Made by a program: the position numbers and the translations under genes
Assembly (NCBI GenBank): GCA_029204225.1
Contig: CM055097.1
Span: 43,980,942-44,044,941, forward strand
Length of the DNA stretch: 64,000 bases
From: Diphasiastrum complanatum
Taxonomy: Eukaryota > Streptophyta > Lycopodiopsida > Lycopodiales > Lycopodiaceae
Reading direction: 5' to 3'
Part shown: positions 61,113-64,000 of the stretch, one piece after another
Layout of the letters: each line of letters opens with the position of its first letter
Numbering within the stretch: the stretch's first letter is position 1
The notes under the pieces: generated by a model
The model's input: only the letters and a program-made list of their open reading frames with translations
Databases searched by the model: none
Told to the model about the DNA's origin: nothing

Positions 61113-61819
61113 GTACAAAATTAAGCACCAAAAATTTTGACCGAGTAATGTAGGACGATCTTTGTTCCTATATGATGATATTTATGGCCACATAAGTGTA
61201 AAAACTAATCCATTGAATTGTAGCTTCAAGTATGGTGGAAGCTCTTAGAGGGACTTCATTGCACAGAGGGCCGGCAAGGCCCCAACCTGCAAGGAAGGCC
61301 CGAGGTCCTATAGCCTTCCACGACGTAATGCCATGTGAGAAGGTAGAGAGAGAGAACGTGCTTTTTGTAGAAAGAGAACGCACATTCAATATAGAGAGGA
61401 GAGAGAACGTGCATTCAGTATAGAGAGGAGAGAGAACTCACATTCTAGAGAGAAAATGACATATTTCGGGGGAGAGAGAAAAGTGGATGGACATTTTGCT
61501 CTGGAAGTGGTCCCAAAATAGAAAGGAAACCTGAGCACATGGCATTACGTGAGGGGAAATTCGCCCTCAAAGGATGTTCTGCCATGGGAAAAAAATTTCA
61601 CCTTGGGCAGTTGCCTTTGAGGACGTTACCCCTTCCTTCCCACAGCGGAACAAGTGAGGAGGTGGAATTTCCTCGAAATGATTTTTTTTTTCTTTTTTAA
61701 ACGCCATTTGGGCATAATGTTTTTTTACGTGCACCTTCCGGCCGAAGGTGCACGTAAAAAAGGCAAAAAATTTATACATGCACCTTCCAGCATCAGGAAG
61801 GTGCATATAAAAAATTCTG

Positions 61820-61852
<33 letters not shown>

Positions 61853-62880
61853 GGGAAGTCGCACATATTCCACGCCAGGAGGTATTTCCGTTTTCTTCAT
61901 TAAAAATAAAAAATGTTTTTACGATTATAACATTATTGAACATGCCCATTGCCTTAATTTAAGCCATCTGCTATTCTATCGATGTCCAGAAAGTCTATAT
62001 ATCGAGCCAATTAGTGTTAGTGTAAGCAAATTACAAGGAGGTGTGCTAGTCCAATGTCATCTATCCACACATGTCAATCCAAGGTGTCAATTTCTTGACA
62101 TGCACAGGTTGCTTGAAAGTTTAAAAGCCTACGTTGTATTTTTAGGAAACAATTCTTTATAAAACACATTATTGTATATTAATTTTGTTTATTTGTATGT
62201 ATATTTGTACAATGCTTATGAGCCCACACATGCATTGGCCTGCACTTGCCAATCATCAATAAGGATTGAATGGTACTACCGGTTACCAACATGATGACCA
62301 AAAAAAAAAATGACATGGAGACCCAATTTTTTTTTTATTTAAAATGCTTTAAAAAAATAGTGTAAGCTGATTTTGTCAAAAAAAATTAATCATGCTAAAA
62401 GATTCAATCAATAAATTATTATTGAGATCTTCAATTTAGCATATATTTAGTAATAATGCTATTCAAAATAAAATTATTAATCACACAACCACTAAAATAA
62501 GTCAAAATTATATTTTTATTTATTTAAAAAATTCTTCTGAAAAATTATTGTTAGATTTTAAAACTTTTTTAAATGAAAGTGCTTGTATTTTAAAAATATA
62601 TGTTATTAAAGTTAAAGCAAAAAATCTGATTAATATTTTTAAAAAAAATTATATTTTCTAAAAAATAACAAATTAAAAGAATTTATAGAGATATTTGGAA
62701 TCTAAGTCAACATTCAAATATTTAAACTTAAAAAAAAAAAATGATTGCAAAATAAATCACTTTAAAACAACCAAGATTAGATGATTTGTGAAAAAATTCC
62801 TTTCAAAAAAAAATAGTTGTTAATATTAACATGGTGACCAAAAAAAAGAGAAATGACATGGAGACCCATTGATTTCAAAT
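61113..62880. other. Non-coding stretch downstream of the diterpene synthase
   Basis: Contains the 3' UTR, a GC-rich block related to the upstream hairpin (61262-61321), AGAGAGAACGTGCATTCAGTATAG tandem units (61345-61440), two hairpins (61721-61812), and then AT-rich sequence with no gene. Confidence 0.6.
61721..61812. repeat. Two consecutive hairpins sharing the GCACCTTC arm
   Basis: Hairpin 1: arms 61721-61738 and 61744-61761 (18 bp perfect), loop CGGCC. Hairpin 2: arms about 61771-61788 and 61796-61812 (near-perfect), loop of about 7 nt. Both use the word TGCACCTTCC and its complement. Confidence 0.9.
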
Positions 62881-63079
62881 AGTCTTTCTATTGTAGTTTG
62901 ATCAAGTGTGATCAAGAGTCAATCGATTCTATGTGCTAGATTTGCTAGTTTTTTGGAGAGAAAGAGAGGATAGATAGGTTCCATATGTTTGTCATTTCTT
63001 CTTAATATCATTTGTTGAGGATCAAGAGAGTGCTAAGTGCATTGGAACAGGTTTGAAGATTTGAATCAATCATTGCAAC

Positions 63080-63835
63080 ATGGCTACAAATGGAGGCTTC
63101 ATGTTGGAGAGCAATGATAGGCTCACCTCAAGCAACTATTCAACTTGGTAGGTGAGAATGGAGTCTCTACTCAAGATGAATGAGTTGATGGACATTGTTG
63201 TAGGTGTGGAGGAGAGACCTTTGGCACCTCAAGAACAATTGAGGTATGATAGGAAGGAAAAGAAAGCTCTTCATGTTATCAAGATGAATGTGACTAATGA
63301 ACTTCTCAAGGAAATTGGTAAGTGCACTACATCTAGTGAAGCTTGGGAAATCTTGAAGTAGGTTTATGAATCCAAGTCTACATCAAGGGTGCTAACCCTT
63401 GGGAGGAAAATCTTTCAATGTCTTCAAAAGAAAGATGAAAGTGAACATGCTTGTCTTTTGAAAGTTAGAGCTTTGAATGATGAAGTAACATGCATTGGAG
63501 AGAGCATTAAGGATGTCGAGCTTGTGCAAATAGTTCTTAATGGATTTTAGGATGAACATGCTAATTTGGTGCAAAGTTTTGCTATTCAAAAGACATTGCC
63601 AAGTATGGAGTACTTGCAAGAGGTCTTGGTGGCTGAAGAGTTTAGACTCCAAGCAAGAAGACGATCATCTTCTACATCTCAAGTTGGAGAGGAGGTAGCT
63701 ATGTTCTCAAGAGACAAGTTCAAGGGCACAATTCCTATTTATCTCTCTACTAATAGGAATGTGAATTTGAAGAATGTTTTGATCATTCCATCAATTACTA
63801 AGTGTTATCATTGCAAAAACTATCATTCAACATAA
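63080..63835 (+). pseudogene. Copia gag fragment
   Basis: From ATG at 63080, MATNGGFMLESNDRLTSSNYSTW, a stop near 63149, then VRMESLLKMNELMDIV, SSEAWEILK and stop, YESKSTSRVLTLGRK, LVQSFAIQKTLPSMEYLQEVL. This is the UBN2/gag layout, ending in a partial zinc knuckle CYHCKNYHST. Several in-frame stops. The element continues beyond the window. Confidence 0.8.
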
Positions 63836-64000
63836 TATTATGTAGTGGATTGCTGGACAACCTTGATACTTAAATATTATGGAAGTTTAGACAAGCGATC
63901 AATAGTGTGTATATGTCAAAGATTGCTGGTGAGTTGATCAAGACAACAACTGTGAAAAAAACCTTTTGCTCCATCGCTGCTTATGTAGCATGAGCATATG

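Overview
This is plant nuclear DNA, most likely from a gymnosperm. It is AT-rich and dominated by decayed LTR retrotransposons and a Helitron, with two spliced genes. The main taxonomic clue is the diterpene synthase at the right. It carries both a class II DxDD motif and a class I DDxxD motif in one chain of about 870 residues, the layout of gymnosperm resin-acid-type synthases. I cannot name the species.

Layout. 1-6403: plus-strand Ty3/gypsy remnant with RT/RNase H, a long extra coiled-coil region downstream of pol, and a 743-bp 3' LTR. 6404-7420: non-coding, with two short palindromes. 7424-13266: 5'-truncated Ty1/copia element (+) with an 835-bp internal tandem duplication and a truncated 3' LTR, joined directly to Helitron Rep/helicase remains (13267-17581). 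17582-20900: non-coding, with a GA microsatellite and a degenerate GAATTTTT array between 124-bp direct repeats. 20900-25940: nested minus-strand copia elements. 25915-26860: Helitron-like N-terminal fragment. 27480-35207: minus-strand gypsy element (extra region, pol, PBS, 5' LTR) sharing its LTR family with the first element. 35208-41340: copia and gypsy fragments, one interrupted by a clean 1,241-bp solo LTR. 41400-42300: non-coding tandem repeats.

Genes. 42864-46158 holds a spliced conserved plant gene of unknown function (three coding exons, 326 residues, optional fourth exon). 46588-52614 is again decayed copia and gypsy LTR sequence. 53785-61112 holds the diterpene synthase. I could place 14 exons with GT-AG borders that sum to 2,619 nt (872 residues plus stop) with all motifs intact. 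Intron 8 contains a complete, internally deleted copia element with a 5-bp target duplication. Two short tandem duplications, of 36 and 48 bp, each copy a 5' splice site in frame. 61113-63060 is non-coding with paired hairpins, and a copia gag remnant ends the window.

How it works together: the two genes look unrelated in function and are separated by transposon debris. The synthase is predicted to act alone in plastids, converting geranylgeranyl diphosphate through a copalyl-type diphosphate to a tricyclic or related diterpene. No P450 or other pathway partner is visible. The most notable signals are the duplicated splice donors in the synthase, related GC-rich hairpin sequence on both sides of it, and the extra post-pol region in the gypsy elements. 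Exon borders and element limits were read by eye from the sequence, without alignment software.
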